In this document: piece after piece, positions 11,665 to 23,700 of the stretch
Numbering within the stretch: the first letter of the stretch is position 1
Layout of the letters: each line of letters opens with the position of its first letter
Assembly: GCA_933228895.1 (NCBI GenBank)
Contig: OW121846.1
Span: 8,649,915-8,713,914 of the forward strand
Length of the DNA stretch: 64,000 bases
Direction: 5' to 3'
Origin: Platycnemis pennipes
Lineage: Eukaryota > Arthropoda > Insecta > Odonata > Platycnemididae
Notes under the pieces: model-generated
What the model saw: only the letters and a program-made list of their open reading frames with translations
The model's database searches: none
Told to the model about the DNA's origin: nothing
Position numbers and translations under genes: made by a program

Positions 11665-12743
11665 GACAAGCTCTAGAAGTGGGCTACACCATACACCATT
11701 GGGTGCCATTTCATATGCATCCATATGAAGACTTTGGTTGTTAACTCAGCGACTGCCAAAAAATAAATATAAAGTGACCTGGTGAGGGAGTAGTGTTGAG
11801 TAATATCATCCATACGACTCTGGACCATACAAGGATGCAGCCTGCAGTTAGGCATATTGATGAACTAAATTAAATTCACAGTGAAGAGGTACCGTTCTGT
11901 CTACCGTTAGAAAATTGCTTACCATAGCGTCTAGCTTATTTTTATTGTGTTGCTTTTCTTTGTAATTCAGGGTGTCCATAAAAGTCAAAATATAAAATTG
12001 AAGCATATTTCACGGTTTTTAATGCTAAATTTATAAAAATTTCCAGGCTAATATATCGCGGTTTTTGTACGAGTCAAAAGTGATGTTTTTCAAGTTCTAT
12101 GTAGAATATGGATTTTTTGTAGTTTAACCCATAGCATAATATAGATAAAGTAATTAAATCAGAAATAATTGATAAATTAAAGTAATTAAATATGCAGTTT
12201 TATTGGTAGTAAGAGACTCTCTTCGTTGGTTTGTAAAGATAAACTAATTGTTGATTGAACACCCTCTTGCTAAATTAGCATTTCCATGAGATATTACACA
12301 TTCTTTTACAAGAGGAACTTATAGAACCCATTGGCTAGTCTTCAGCATTCAACAACTGTTCTTGGAATGATGATTTTCCACATTAATATTTTTTAGCCAT
12401 GCTTTTTCTATTTTGTCTCAAAGCCTCAATTTTCTGTTCCCTCAGAATCAGAATGTAACATTTTTGTACTGATAAGACTATATAGAAAAAAGTGAAATAA
12501 TAAGTCTTTAGTCACATCATCTTTTTTCTAACAAAAATTAATGTAATAAAAATCCTAATTCAAGTGAGCGTATCCTGAATATATCTAACAAACATCAGCA
12601 ATTAGATTTCTCAAACAATTATAGAAAAGTTTGTAAAAAATATATTGCATAGCCTACCAGTAAGCCTACTTAAAATGTACTTACAATAAATTACACTAAA
12701 TCATAAACAGGATTTTTAAAATACCTTTATAACTAAGTCATAG
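11665..12743. other. Non-coding intron sequence
   Basis: AT-rich; no open frame or repeat end recognised between the Penelope fragment and the pogo element. Confidence 0.4.
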
Positions 12744-13253
12744 TAGGGTAGACTGGGTCTAAACAGATCATGGGGCTGAACGGATCTCACTAAGGTCTGT
12801 CGCTTCTCCAATCCAAAAATTTATCCATCTTCTGTATTGCTAGGTTCAATGCTGAGTGACTTATCTATTGGCATGTACATGTACTACATAGACAAGTGGC
12901 TGGAAGCCTTACACTCACGTCAGCGGCCATTCCAGGAAGCGTCGCCAAACCGTGTGGGCTTTTTTTTATCATCACTCTAATTTTTGTGAACAACATCAAA
13001 GGATTTCTATGCTCCTTTGTACGTAATATTTTCAATTTTTTCGCAATCGAATTAAGTAGTAGCTGTTGAACAATGATATACTAAATAGTGTTCAATTATT
13101 ATATATTGTTATTTTTTTAGGATTTTTTTAATTGACGTTTGCTATGTGGGGATAAACGGATGACGAAAAATGGGGCTAAACGGATCATGACCTTCACTGT
13201 TACTTATGCTTTTAACTTTAACATTAATTAAGATTTCTTACTGTAGATGGTTT

Positions 13254-13257
13254 GTAC
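13254..13257. repeat. GTAC target duplication, left
   Basis: GTAC at the junction of the pogo gene and the insertion; it recurs at 18332-18335. Removing the insertion and one copy restores the pogo reading frame across the site. Confidence 0.8.
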
Positions 13258-15244
13258 AGGCACTTCCAAAAAATAGTTGACACTTCAGAGCCGAAATTTT
13301 TCTAAGTCTCGAGTTGATGGTGATTTGACAACGCTGCGTCACGGCTTCCCTCTGGCGGAGCATCGCGAAGTTCTAACCGAAAACAAACCCCCTTTCCTCC
13401 TCCCCCGTCCTCACCTTTCCCTGTTTAGCAGAAGGGATTACTGCACGGTCGGTATTGTTATGCCCTAAAGAAGGGGGCTATTGTGGGCATTACGTGGTTG
13501 TTTCTTCCGACTCTCGCTGCGAGACTGAAGTCCTGAACACATCTCTACGCTCGCCACTGTCGCGAAAAAAACTTGACTAATTTCCAAAATAGCTTTCTTT
13601 GAGATATACACTTGAAACTTCACATAAATACTGAGAAAATATTGCTAATTAAGGAATAATGCATCATTTGACATGATTCTTATCTGTTAGTCAGATATAG
13701 GGGCTCAAACATAACCAAATTTCCAAATAAACACCTGCATCATTTGTCTATTAACACTGCTATGCCTTTAAATTGCCTGAGCTACAAATATTTTTTTAAT
13801 CATTTAATTGCTATTCCATTACTTAGAAAAACTAGAGTATATCTAGTTCACAAGGGCCCTGGAAAGACTCCACTCTTTTCAAGGGCTGAAGGGCATGAAT
13901 AAGAAGTATATTCCCGGAGTGTACGCAAAGAAAAATAACTCGATTCCGCGTAATCTTATCCCGTCGCACGGCTCATTATGCTCGCGATTTCATCAAATAA
14001 GGGTGATGGAGGTTACTGACAATGGATACAGCTCAAAAACAACGAATTGGAAGCCTTAGGGTCCATGTCACTCCAGCAATGTAAGCGAGTCACGTCAATT
14101 CCAGCTCCCGACGCGTGGAGCCAAACCCCAAACGCGCGGTCGGAAAATCATATGTATTTTTCGGTGTCGCAAACTTACTTTTAATTCCTCTTCACTTTCG
14201 TGTGTACGAGTTTTCAGTGAATTATCAGATATAAGTGACTTGACAAGTGTCTCCCTAAATTGTTAGATATTCTCTACTTTATGCAAAGTTTTGTCTGAGA
14301 ACAGTGTCCACCATTATAAGTAATGGAATAGCAAATAAACGATTCAAAAAATATTTGCAGCTCAGGCAAGTAAAAGCAAAGTATAGTGTTAATAGATTAT
14401 GCTATTTTTATTTGATCAAATTCCTCCCACAACGTCATCATCAACTTGTAAGATATTCGGATAATTGTTATTACAGGATTTTTTTAAAATTTCGTGATGT
14501 TGAGCCCTTGTGTCGCTCTAACGGATGAGAATCATGACAAGTGATGCGTTATTCCTTAAGTAGCAAACTTTCCAAAGAATCTGTGTGAAAAGTGTCTCCC
14601 TAAAACGTTAGATATTCTCTACTTTATGTAAAAAGTTTTGTTTGAGAACAGTGTCCGTATATATCTCAAAAAGTATATATCTAAGTATATATCTCAAAAA
14701 AAGTTATTTTAGGTTTATGTCCAGCTTTTTTCGATTTCCGTCTAATGTGGGTCGGTCCAGTGTCCCGAGATTGTCGTTTTCTTCGACTCGACCTGCACGA
14801 CGTCTGAAGTCCTGAACGTATCTCTATGCTCGCAACCATCGTCACAGAAAAAATCATCGTCACGCATTTGCATAACATTAAAAATCGACGTTTTACTTTG
14901 AAGAGGAAATCACATATCATCATTGGTTGTTATCACCCTCCAATATGTATGTGTCCCTTAAATAATTAATTCCTTGGTTAATTGGTGTTGTTTCACGTTC
15001 GTGCCATTTCAGAGCGAGTTCATAGGCATATTTAATTCTCACATTGATGTGGTCACATCGATGTGGTCACATCGATCACAGCTTTGAAAATATGCGATCC
15101 CAAATCTTAAGACTAGGAGCAGGCTGATAAGAACATTTTAACGTTTTCGCCGTATTGGCGCAGTAAAATGCTCGATTTTCAGGATGAAGTAAATAACGTT
15201 CCCAATTGTGGTGGCATTTCCACGAGTTAACCTTAGCATTTATA

Positions 15245-16020
15245 GTTTAGGAGTCCTAATTTGAATAATAATAATTATGCCCATGAGATTATTGTTTGTA
15301 TAATACCAATACAAATCTGTTATTGACCACGCAGCCGTTTCCTTAAAATCTGGTCTATTGTCTAATCTAACGCTTTGGAAAAAGGTGTTTAAAGAGGTAA
15401 CTCTGGCTGCTGGTAACTCTAATTCCTTCATCGTTTTTTAGTGTGTGCACTGTGGACCTATTTCCCTGAAGCTCTCTCACATGTGACCAAAACGTTTTAG
15501 GATTGCTATCTAAATATTCTCCTAACATCTTGCTCTTGAAGTGTTATAACGCTTGCCGACATGATTTCCTTGCTAATGCTAATTGCTAATGCGCTCGATT
15601 TTTTATAGTTTTGATCAAACTTTTTTTTCCTCTACCGATAGACCCTGTCCTGCATTTTTCATCCTAGCGTGGCATACCCTTTGTCACTTCAGTGATTTCC
15701 TAACCTCCCCATTATACCACCTTGGCTCTGTATTATCACTTATGAATTTACTTGGTATGTATTCATTAACTGCTTTACGGGTGTCCTCAATAAATTCTCT
15801 CCACGAATCCTCTGTATCTAATCCTTTGCTTTGTTCGCTAAATATATTAAACGATTCCCTTAATTCCTCTTTCATACCGTCGTAATTAGCCTTGCAAAAT
15901 AAGTATACCCTCTTCCTTGGTTTATAATGTCTTTCAACGTATATAATAAATTTCGTATTTTCTATTTTATGATCACTAAAGGTTACAGATCTTAATACAT
16001 TTAATTGCGCGCGCATGCGA
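15245..16020 (-). pseudogene. LINE fragment (endonuclease end and RT linker)
   Basis: On the minus strand, residues include SDHKIENTKF near the start and then YDGMKEELRESFNIFSEQ, EDSWREFIEDTRKAVNEYIP and PRWYNGEVRKSLK. Further down, in another frame, comes FKSKMLGEYLDSNPKTFWSH. This order is typical of the stretch between the endonuclease and the reverse transcriptase in Jockey/CR1/L2-type LINEs. It contains frameshifts and lacks the RT core. It sits inside the GTAC element. Confidence 0.75.
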
Positions 16021-17230
16021 CCACAACTAAATAATTATTCGTATGAGATTTAACTGATTGCAAGAGCTCCGTAAGCATGTGAAGAAATTTCCGTTGGTCA
16101 AACTGTAACTAATGTTACGCTATAATTGGTTATTCAATGCCTTTTTCCGTTCTTCAAAGGAAAAGGACTGTGACAACATACGAATATTCCCGAATACCCA
16201 TTGTTTATAGGATACCTGCAGGTGGTCGCAAAATACCCCCGACTCTCGCCTTACCCTTATTCCCGACCGCGGCGTTGAGCCGCGTGTCCTCCTAACCCTG
16301 CCGAAGGATCGCCACCCACTATTCTCCTCCAACCGAAGGGGAGGGGCGGCGAGGAAGGATGGCTAGTTGGTAATTCCCTCTCAGAAAGGGTTTGCACACG
16401 TGACGCGCGGGCACCCGGCCGCCATACGGTGATCTCCTTTCGAGGGGCCAATTGCTCGGATTGCGAAGTGGGTGGACGGCAATTAGTAAATTTCCTTAAG
16501 AACCTCTATCACAACTGAGAATAGTAATTGCAAATTGTTAAGCTGTTCCTATATTTCCTTTTAATGGAAAGGTGCTCTATTATTCGACCATATTGCATGC
16601 TAAACAATACCGCCAAAAGCTTTGGATATATTTCTTAAATGGATGGAATTAATTCATTTTTGTGAATGAATTGTTACTTCCTTCACACCAAATATGAAAT
16701 TAATAAGAGACTATCAAACCTAAATCATGAAACCATGTTGATAAATGTGTTCACTCGTGGGCATTTAAATGTTTTGAAATATTCGCCCGGTAATGTGAGT
16801 AGAAACAAACTTAAAAGCACTCAGGTGGAAGAGTGGATGGGCAGACGTCTGCGAAGTTTTACCTGCTTCCGGAACACCCCTCATGCCTGGGCTGCAAGGG
16901 CATAGCCTCAGGATGTTGAACCGAGCATACCGCGTAGAAGGGGTCGTGGGTGCAATAAAACGTATGGAGTAAGGTTTTTGGGCAGTGGAAAGATATTCCT
17001 ACGGGGAGACCGGTCCTCCCCATTGTCTCAGTACAGGGACTAAACAGAGTGGTCAGAGGGAATATGCCGCCCCCCATTTGGCATTCAGATCTCCTTTGAG
17101 GAAAGGGGAAAAGGTGGCAGGGAAAACGAAGACCAAGGCTCTGAAATCATCGGTGCATCTTTTACCGTGTGAATAAAAAGAAGGGGGCAAAAGTAATTCA
17201 AAAGAAAAACCAGTGTATTTCTGAATGTTA
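16021..17230. other. GC-rich, non-coding interior of the GTAC element
   Basis: Blocks at 16250-16470 and 16840-17180 are much richer in G and C than their surroundings. They may be the 5' leader of the LINE or another retroelement, but I see no conserved protein or rRNA sequence in them. Confidence 0.35.
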
Positions 17231-18331
17231 CATGGGCCCTAGAAAGACTACACTCTTTTCAAGGGCGTGAATAAGAAGTATGTTCCCGGAGCGCACGCGA
17301 AGAAAAATAAAGTGATTCCGCGTAAACTTATCCGGTCGCACGATTCAATTTTCTCACGATTTCATCAACATAGATCAGTGAAGTTTTCGGACAATGAGTG
17401 CCGCTGAAAAACGACGAAATGGAAGCCTTGGGTCCATGTCACTTGAATAAAGTAAGCGAGTCATAGATCTTCCAGCCCCAGCCGCGCGGAGCCATGCCCC
17501 GGACGCGCGATCGGAAAATCATATGTATTTTCGGTGTCGTAGACTTATTTTTTAATTTCTCTTCAATTTCGTGTTTATGAGTCTTCAACGAGTTCTCTGA
17601 TATAAGTCACTTGACAGGTCTCTCCCAAAAACGCTAGATATTCTCTATATTATGTAAATATTTTATCCGAGAATAGCGTCGGACATTTTTAACGGAATTG
17701 CGCTAAAATGCTTCAAAAATATTTGAAGCTTTGGTAATTTAAAGGCAAAGTCTTGTGTTAATAGATCATGCTATTCCTTATTCAATCAAATTCCTCACAT
17801 AACGTCACGATCAACTTAACTTGGAAGACATTCGGAGAAAAATTAGTTCAGGTGTTTATTTGGAAATTTGGTCATGTTGGAGCTCCTGTATCTGACTAAT
17901 AGATGAAAAGCATGTCAAATGATGTATTATTCCTTAATTAGCAGTCTTTTTTGAGTATTTTTGTGAAGTTTCAAGTTATATATCAAAGAAAGCTATTTTT
18001 GAATTTTGTCCAGCTTTTTCCGATTTCCGTCCACTATGCGACGGTGGCGAGCGTAGAGATATGTTCAGGACTTCAAATGTCGTTCAGCGCGAGTCGGAAA
18101 AATAGAGTGCCCACCATAGCCCCCTTCTTTAGGATATGAGAAGACCGACCGTTCAGTAATCCCTTTGTCGCATCTGTTAAAAGGGCAAAGGAGGGGGGAG
18201 GAGGGAAAGGGGTTTGTTTTCGGTCAGAGCTTCTCGAGGCTCCGCCAGAGGGAAGCCGTGACGCAGCGTTGTCAACTCGAGACTTAGAAAAATTTCGGCT
18301 CTGAAGTGTTAACTTTTTTTTGGAAGTGCCT

Positions 18332-18335
18332 GTAC
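18332..18335. repeat. GTAC target duplication, right
   Basis: GTAC directly after the right end of the insertion, matching 13254-13257. Confidence 0.8.
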
Positions 18336-19963
18336 ATATGTTCGTTGGACGTCCCGGCATACGTGGTCAGAAATAGCTATGACAGACGTGTGCAGAAAGT
18401 GAAATCTAAAGCTATAACTCTGAGCCAAGCTGCCAAACATTACGCAGTACCTTACACATCAGTTCAAAGAACTGTTTATTCTCTGACTGGTATAGTCCAA
18501 GTCATGGGGGCTAAACCTATAATGGATCTTGAATCCTAAAAAAAGATTTGCAGATAGAATATTACATCTGTCAAAACGAGAATTTGGGCTGACACCAAAA
18601 ACAATAAGGAAATATGCTTTTAATTATTGTGAACGCATAGGAATCGCTCCCAATTTTAACCAGGAAGCAAATATGGTTGGCAAAGATTGATTCCATAGAT
18701 TCCTCAAACGAAACTGTAATCTGTCTATTATAAAACCAGAGGGGCTATCGAGAGCAAGAATAAATGGGATGCAACTAAAAAAGGTGCTGAATTTGATAAA
18801 GCCTCACTTTAATCTGAAGGGAAAACCCGAGTGCATATATAACCAAGATGAAACAGGACTTCCTTTCCTTTGAGAATTTGTCCACCCAATATCGCAGAGG
18901 AAAAGGGAAGCCGACAAGTCATAAGTATGATCAGCGTAGAGCGTGCTGAAAACATTTCAGTAATAGCATGTCTGAATGCTACCAGCTCGCACATTCCACC
19001 GTTCGTGCTTTTTAAAGGAGTGCAAGAGGAATGATTCAATGATCGGTACGCCTCCTGAGACGCAAGTCATGATGACAAAAAAGGATGGGTAACTGAAGAA
19101 GCTTTCCTAGAATGGGTGCATAATTTCAATAAACACCAGGGAAGGTTGTTTTGGTATTAGATGGCTATTGTAGTCACTGATCGAATCTGGTTATTGCTGA
19201 CCTATGCGAAAACTTAGATATAGAACTGGTTCTACTACCTCCTCATGCCATTCAAGTTCTTCATCCACTGGACGCATTGTGTTTTCAAACCCCTGAAGAC
19301 TTTTTACAACCAATACGCCAATAGTTGGCAACATAGTCATCCCAACGTTGGGATATCTAAGGTTGTGTTAGGTGGGATTCTCAAGACTTCAGCTCTGATC
19401 TGATCAGTCTGATCAGATATTGCTGGAGTCAAAAGCCTCAACAGCTTCTACTAGTGCTACCAGTGATAGGACTCTCGAAGATATTCTCCTTTCACCCAAA
19501 AATATGCTGGCAAAATTACACCAAAACCAAGTGAACCTAAAAACTGATATTTCACATAACCGAACCGGAAAACATTGCAAATTTAAAATCGGTACAGTTT
19601 GTAAGCCAGATAGGGATGCCAATTAAAATGTAATGACTTTTTATCAATAAATTACTAAAATAAGTTTATATTTTATCACTCACTCATTTATATATACTCT
19701 CATGCATCACTTTTTTGACACATATGCACCATGATCCGTTTAACCCCCTTAATGGGGGGGAGGGGCTAAACTGATATTGGACGGTTAATTGTTAATTACA
19801 TTTTTTGTGAAAGTTTTCACAGTAATACAATTAAAACCTTCCTCATTTATGTTATGAAGAGTTGACCTATAATTTAAACAAGTTTAGAGAAATCTATTCA
19901 CCATATTTTTTTGGAAATAAGAATTAAACGGTGGAGTGATCCGTTTAGCCTCGGTCTACCCTA

Positions 19964-20718
19964 TTTTTCCCTATGTAGACCGGCGTACCTAAAAGAATAG
20001 CTGGGGATGCCTGGTATTTAAATTTGGCAAGATCACAGAACGCAATATGGCCGGTATTGGCCGACTATTCGTCTGTTATCCCACAACAACCCCCTTCCCT
20101 ACTCTTCCTATCCGTCCCCCTCCCCTTCCTACTACTGCTTTTGTTTGAACACTCAGCCAGCGGCCGCGTTCAAGTTGACAAAATTGCTACATTTTGCTCC
20201 CACTCACAGGTTTCGTGCAATAGGCTATCTAATTACGCAGATGAGTGTTGCATTGCTTTGAGTCTCCTGAATCACTGCGTATAGTAAGAGCTCCACTGAA
20301 TTGGGGTCGTCGGTGACCTTGTTTACTTCGACAGCCAGATGAGTAAGCACAAAGATAATGAACTCACGGGGGGGCAGCACCTCTTCTCTTCTGCACCAAT
20401 TGCTGCAGAAGAGACGTGTGCCTGGGTTACCCCCCCCCCCCCCCCCCCCCCCCTCTCCCCGGAAAGAAGGCAGGAAGGGGTTAGTCGAGGGACAGTGACA
20501 GTTTCGCTCGCGGCTCCCAGGATTGAGGGACATAATAAGCCTAGCGGCGAAATATATTTTGCAGCAGGATTAATATTTATTCCTTCTGGAGATCAGTTAA
20601 AAATTGCTCACATTCATTTGCGGTAATCTGCGAATATCTGATTACCCACTGCGATTCGAACGTTGAATTTTCTTCAAGCAATCGATAACACTAGTGAATA
20701 TTTTCCTATTTATCTCTG
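19964..20718. other. Flank upstream of the MULE-like gene, with poly-C tract
   Basis: A run of 24 C residues occupies 20430-20453 within a GC-rich patch. No TIR was found for the MULE-like element here. Nothing coding is recognisable. Confidence 0.4.
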
Positions 20719-23700
20719 ATGAGTGTAGAGCTCGAGATGTCGTCCGATGATTATCGTTACAGCAGAGGAAACAAGAAAGGTCGGTTGAAGTTATCAATAA
20801 ATCGGAAGAAGAACATGGGGCAGAACCTCAAGAAATGGTTTCAAGATCAAAGGTATGTGAATATTTTTTCTAATTATTCTCAAAGCCTGAATTGTTGGAA
20901 GTGATTCGTTATTTGTCATTGCTGAGATTTTTTTAAATATAGAAATTTGTCAGAAGGGCACTCATTCTGTTGTTCAGAAAAATATTTGAAATTACATTAC
21001 CACATCTGCATTAGTTAGAGAATTAATTTCTATTCTCGCACTCTCTACGGAAATTTTTTATACACTCCTCTAATTACTCCTCTGTAATTATAGGAACAAA
21101 GCAGGGACCAACCGCTCTGGAGTTAACCAATCAAGAGCTACCGGCAACACACGGGAGGAAGAAACGTTGCAGACCGAAGTGTTCTCCAGGTTGAATACTA
21201 CTGAAGAAGGCTCTGAAAATCAGGTTAATTTTTTGGAAAAAAAATTACCTCTTGCATTAGAAAATAGAAAATGCCTGGGTAAAACAGAATTATTGGCACA
21301 TGAAATCGTTGCAAAATATAACCATGCTCTTAAATTCCTTGTCATAAAAAAGATAATTTACTCATCTAAGTAAAATTGGAAACACTGCTACAATTGAGTA
21401 CAACATGGAGATTTTCTGGTTCTAATTTCGAAACGTGTCGTACGCATTAAAACATTTGTGGAAAAGTGCTTTTACATTTCATTTTAATATGTTGAACTTC
21501 CACTACATCACGCCTGAATGTTGTTTTTTTATACAATCGTTAGTATTGTCTGTCGACTTTAATATCTTCCGGCGTGATGTAGTCGGCGATTGATAGAATA
21601 AATTAGTAGGTAATTGATTTAATAATTTAGACTAATTTAATAGCGACATAATTTAGAAAGGAAATGATCCGACTATACGCGCATGACTGATTCTCCACTG
21701 TGAGTTCATAGTCTATCGATAGAGATCTTCAAAGTAACTTTTCAATAGCGTTATCCGAATGGGTGACAAATCAACCTCTCACGTAGTTGAGGAAGCAAAA
21801 CGTTGAAATTGCTTGTTTGAATGCATGTAACCAAACGGTAACACAAGGGCTTGCGGGTTTAATCAATTACTATCAAATCGATGAACGCAATATATAGAAT
21901 TTAAAAGCTAATTTAGCATGATTTATTAAAAAGAATCACATCTTCGAGTTTAAGAAAAGCATCTGTACGACTTCAGGAGGTGGCTTCCAAACACGAGGCA
22001 GTTCTCCAACTGTATTGCAGTGAGCCTCAATCATTTCTGCAAGGCAAGAAATAATATTTATGTTGCATTATCAGAGAGTAAAGCCACAAACCTCTAAATT
22101 TCAAATTTTTGCATTAGGATAAACATTCAATATCGAAAAAATACTTATTTTTTATGACATTGAATATCAAATTTCGAAGGTACTAATGAAATTTCCTTAC
22201 GAATGGATCGAAAGCTGCTGCGAAAATATTAACGACAACATGATGAGGGGTAAATCGAGAACGGCATACAGCATAATCAAGAGACACTTAGGAGAAAAGA
22301 AACCAAGATGCCAAAACATTAGAGATCGAAATGGGAAACTGTTATGTAGGATCAAGACATTGGAAATACATGATGGACAAACAGAAAATATCTCAAAAAA
22401 AATCTTTCTTTTCCCCCGAAAGAATTCTTGCCGTTTTCTCCTCGTAATCACTAAAAACTTCGAGTACAAATAATTCATTTCAGCCAACTCTGAGAATGTC
22501 CCTACAAATTCATCCGCATATATGTATCAAAAAACGAAGCAGTTCCTGGAAGAGCCATTTCATCATTGCCTAATCATTTATTTTCCACATTACAGGTTGG
22601 GCAGGACATTGACACTTTGACTCGGGAAGAGACACCCAAGACCGCTGGTAATGAAACAGATGTCATTGATAGCAATCCTATCATCCGGTGCGACTCAGAA
22701 GTCAAAAATACCAAGGAGTTTTTATTAACGGGAAGAAGAATTGTAAATATAAATCATGTACTTGCGTCTATAAAAGAAATCAATGACCACAAGCATTTCG
22801 GGTGCTCCTTTACCGATATGGATGTCATTTGGGAAAAGAGAGAAGGGTTGAAGTCCATTATTGCATTCAAATGCAGAATGTGCAATATTGTCCGAAGAAT
22901 CTCGACAGAGGAAACTGGCCGCGATAAATCCTCAATGGATGTCAACACAGAAGTGGTGACTGGAACCGTATCATCTGGTGGAGGCTATAGCCAGATGGAA
23001 GAAATAATTTCAACTCTAGACATACCATGCATGTCCTTCAATTGCTACAAAAAAATGCCATGATGCCGTATGCGACGCATGGGAGTCCACAGCGCACAAA
23101 GAAATGGAATCAGCGGTAAAGGCTGAAGCGGAACTAACTGTAGCCAAGGGTGAGATAGATAGCGATGGCACCCCCTTACTAACCATTATTGCTGATGGTA
23201 GCTGGTGCAAGAGGTCCTACCGGACGAATTATAACTCTTCCTCCGGATTGGTGAGTTGATTTTTGGTTTAAAGTTTTAGAATTAGTGTGCTGATAAATAA
23301 TATTTTACATTCATCTTTGAATTCAAATTTGCAGGGCGCAATCATTGGATACTACACAAAGAAGCTGATCTTTCTTGGAGTGAAAAATCGGTACTGTGTC
23401 ATTTGCATGAGATCCGCTGCGAAGAATGAAGAACCTGCAAACCATGTTTGCTTCAAAAATTGGGGGAAATGCACAAAGTTCTACGAGTATGGAGGCAGCT
23501 GTAATAGTAGAGGGATTTAGAAAAAGCGAGGAACTTTATGGCGCAAGGTTTGCAAAATTGATAGCGGATGGTGACAGCAATGTTTACAAGAGCATCCTCG
23601 ATTCCCGTCCATATAAGAGCTTAACAGTGGAAAAGATAGAGCGCCGGAATCACCTAATGAGGAATTTTTGTGCAAAGTTGAGGGATGTGACAGTAGCAGG

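Larger units (their letters stand above)
13258..18331. mobile_element. 5-kb long-TIR element with GTAC target duplication (copy 1)
   Basis: The left end reads AGGCACTTCCAAAAAATAG and the right end is its inverted match ending at 18331. GTAC occurs immediately outside both ends (13254-13257, 18332-18335). Outer inverted similarity extends about 500 bp (13258-13760 against 17850-18331), including AAGAAGGGGGCTA and GGGAAGCCGTGACGCAGCG. A direct duplication is also present: 13850-14850 matches 17235-18080 (TTCCCGGAG…, GGAAAATCATATGTATTTT). The element may therefore be two fused copies. The middle holds a LINE fragment. I see no transposase of its own. Confidence 0.8.
13247..19626 (+). pseudogene. 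pogo transposase, split and degraded
   Basis: Translation starts at ATG 13247 directly after a TTACTGTAG acceptor-like site and is broken after two codons plus part of a third by the 13258-18331 insertion. It resumes at 18336 (YVRWTSRHTWSEIAM), shifts frame, and reads KSKAITLSQAAKHYAVPYTS, the helix-turn-helix of this family. Fragments of the CENP-B-type and DDE regions follow (for example YNQDETGL-like at 18838-18870, SHIPPFVLFKG, FLEWVHNFNKH, LLPPHAIQVLHPLD near 19235-19270). The C-terminal tail ends at 19626. Many stops make it inactive. Confidence 0.8.
12746..19961 (+). mobile_element. pogo-superfamily element with nested insertion
   Basis: The left end (GGGTAGACTGGGTCTAAACAG) and right end (CTAAACGGATCA inverted, ending GGTCTACCC at 19961) form inverted repeats flanked by TA at 12744-12745 and 19962-19963. 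A TA duplication and a CENP-B/pogo transposase inside identify the superfamily. The motif GGGGCTAAACGGAT recurs inside both ends (about 13170-13185 and 19745-19775). The element was about 2.1 kb before a 5-kb insertion (13258-18331). Confidence 0.85.

Noticed and set aside
16257..16451. GC-rich block thought to be rRNA or a zinc-protein gene
   Set aside because: It does not match conserved rRNA segments I know, and the frames have low-complexity composition; more likely retroelement leader.
20225..20626. Overlapping frames on both strands with glycine or proline runs
   Set aside because: They come from the poly-C tract and its GC-rich flank.
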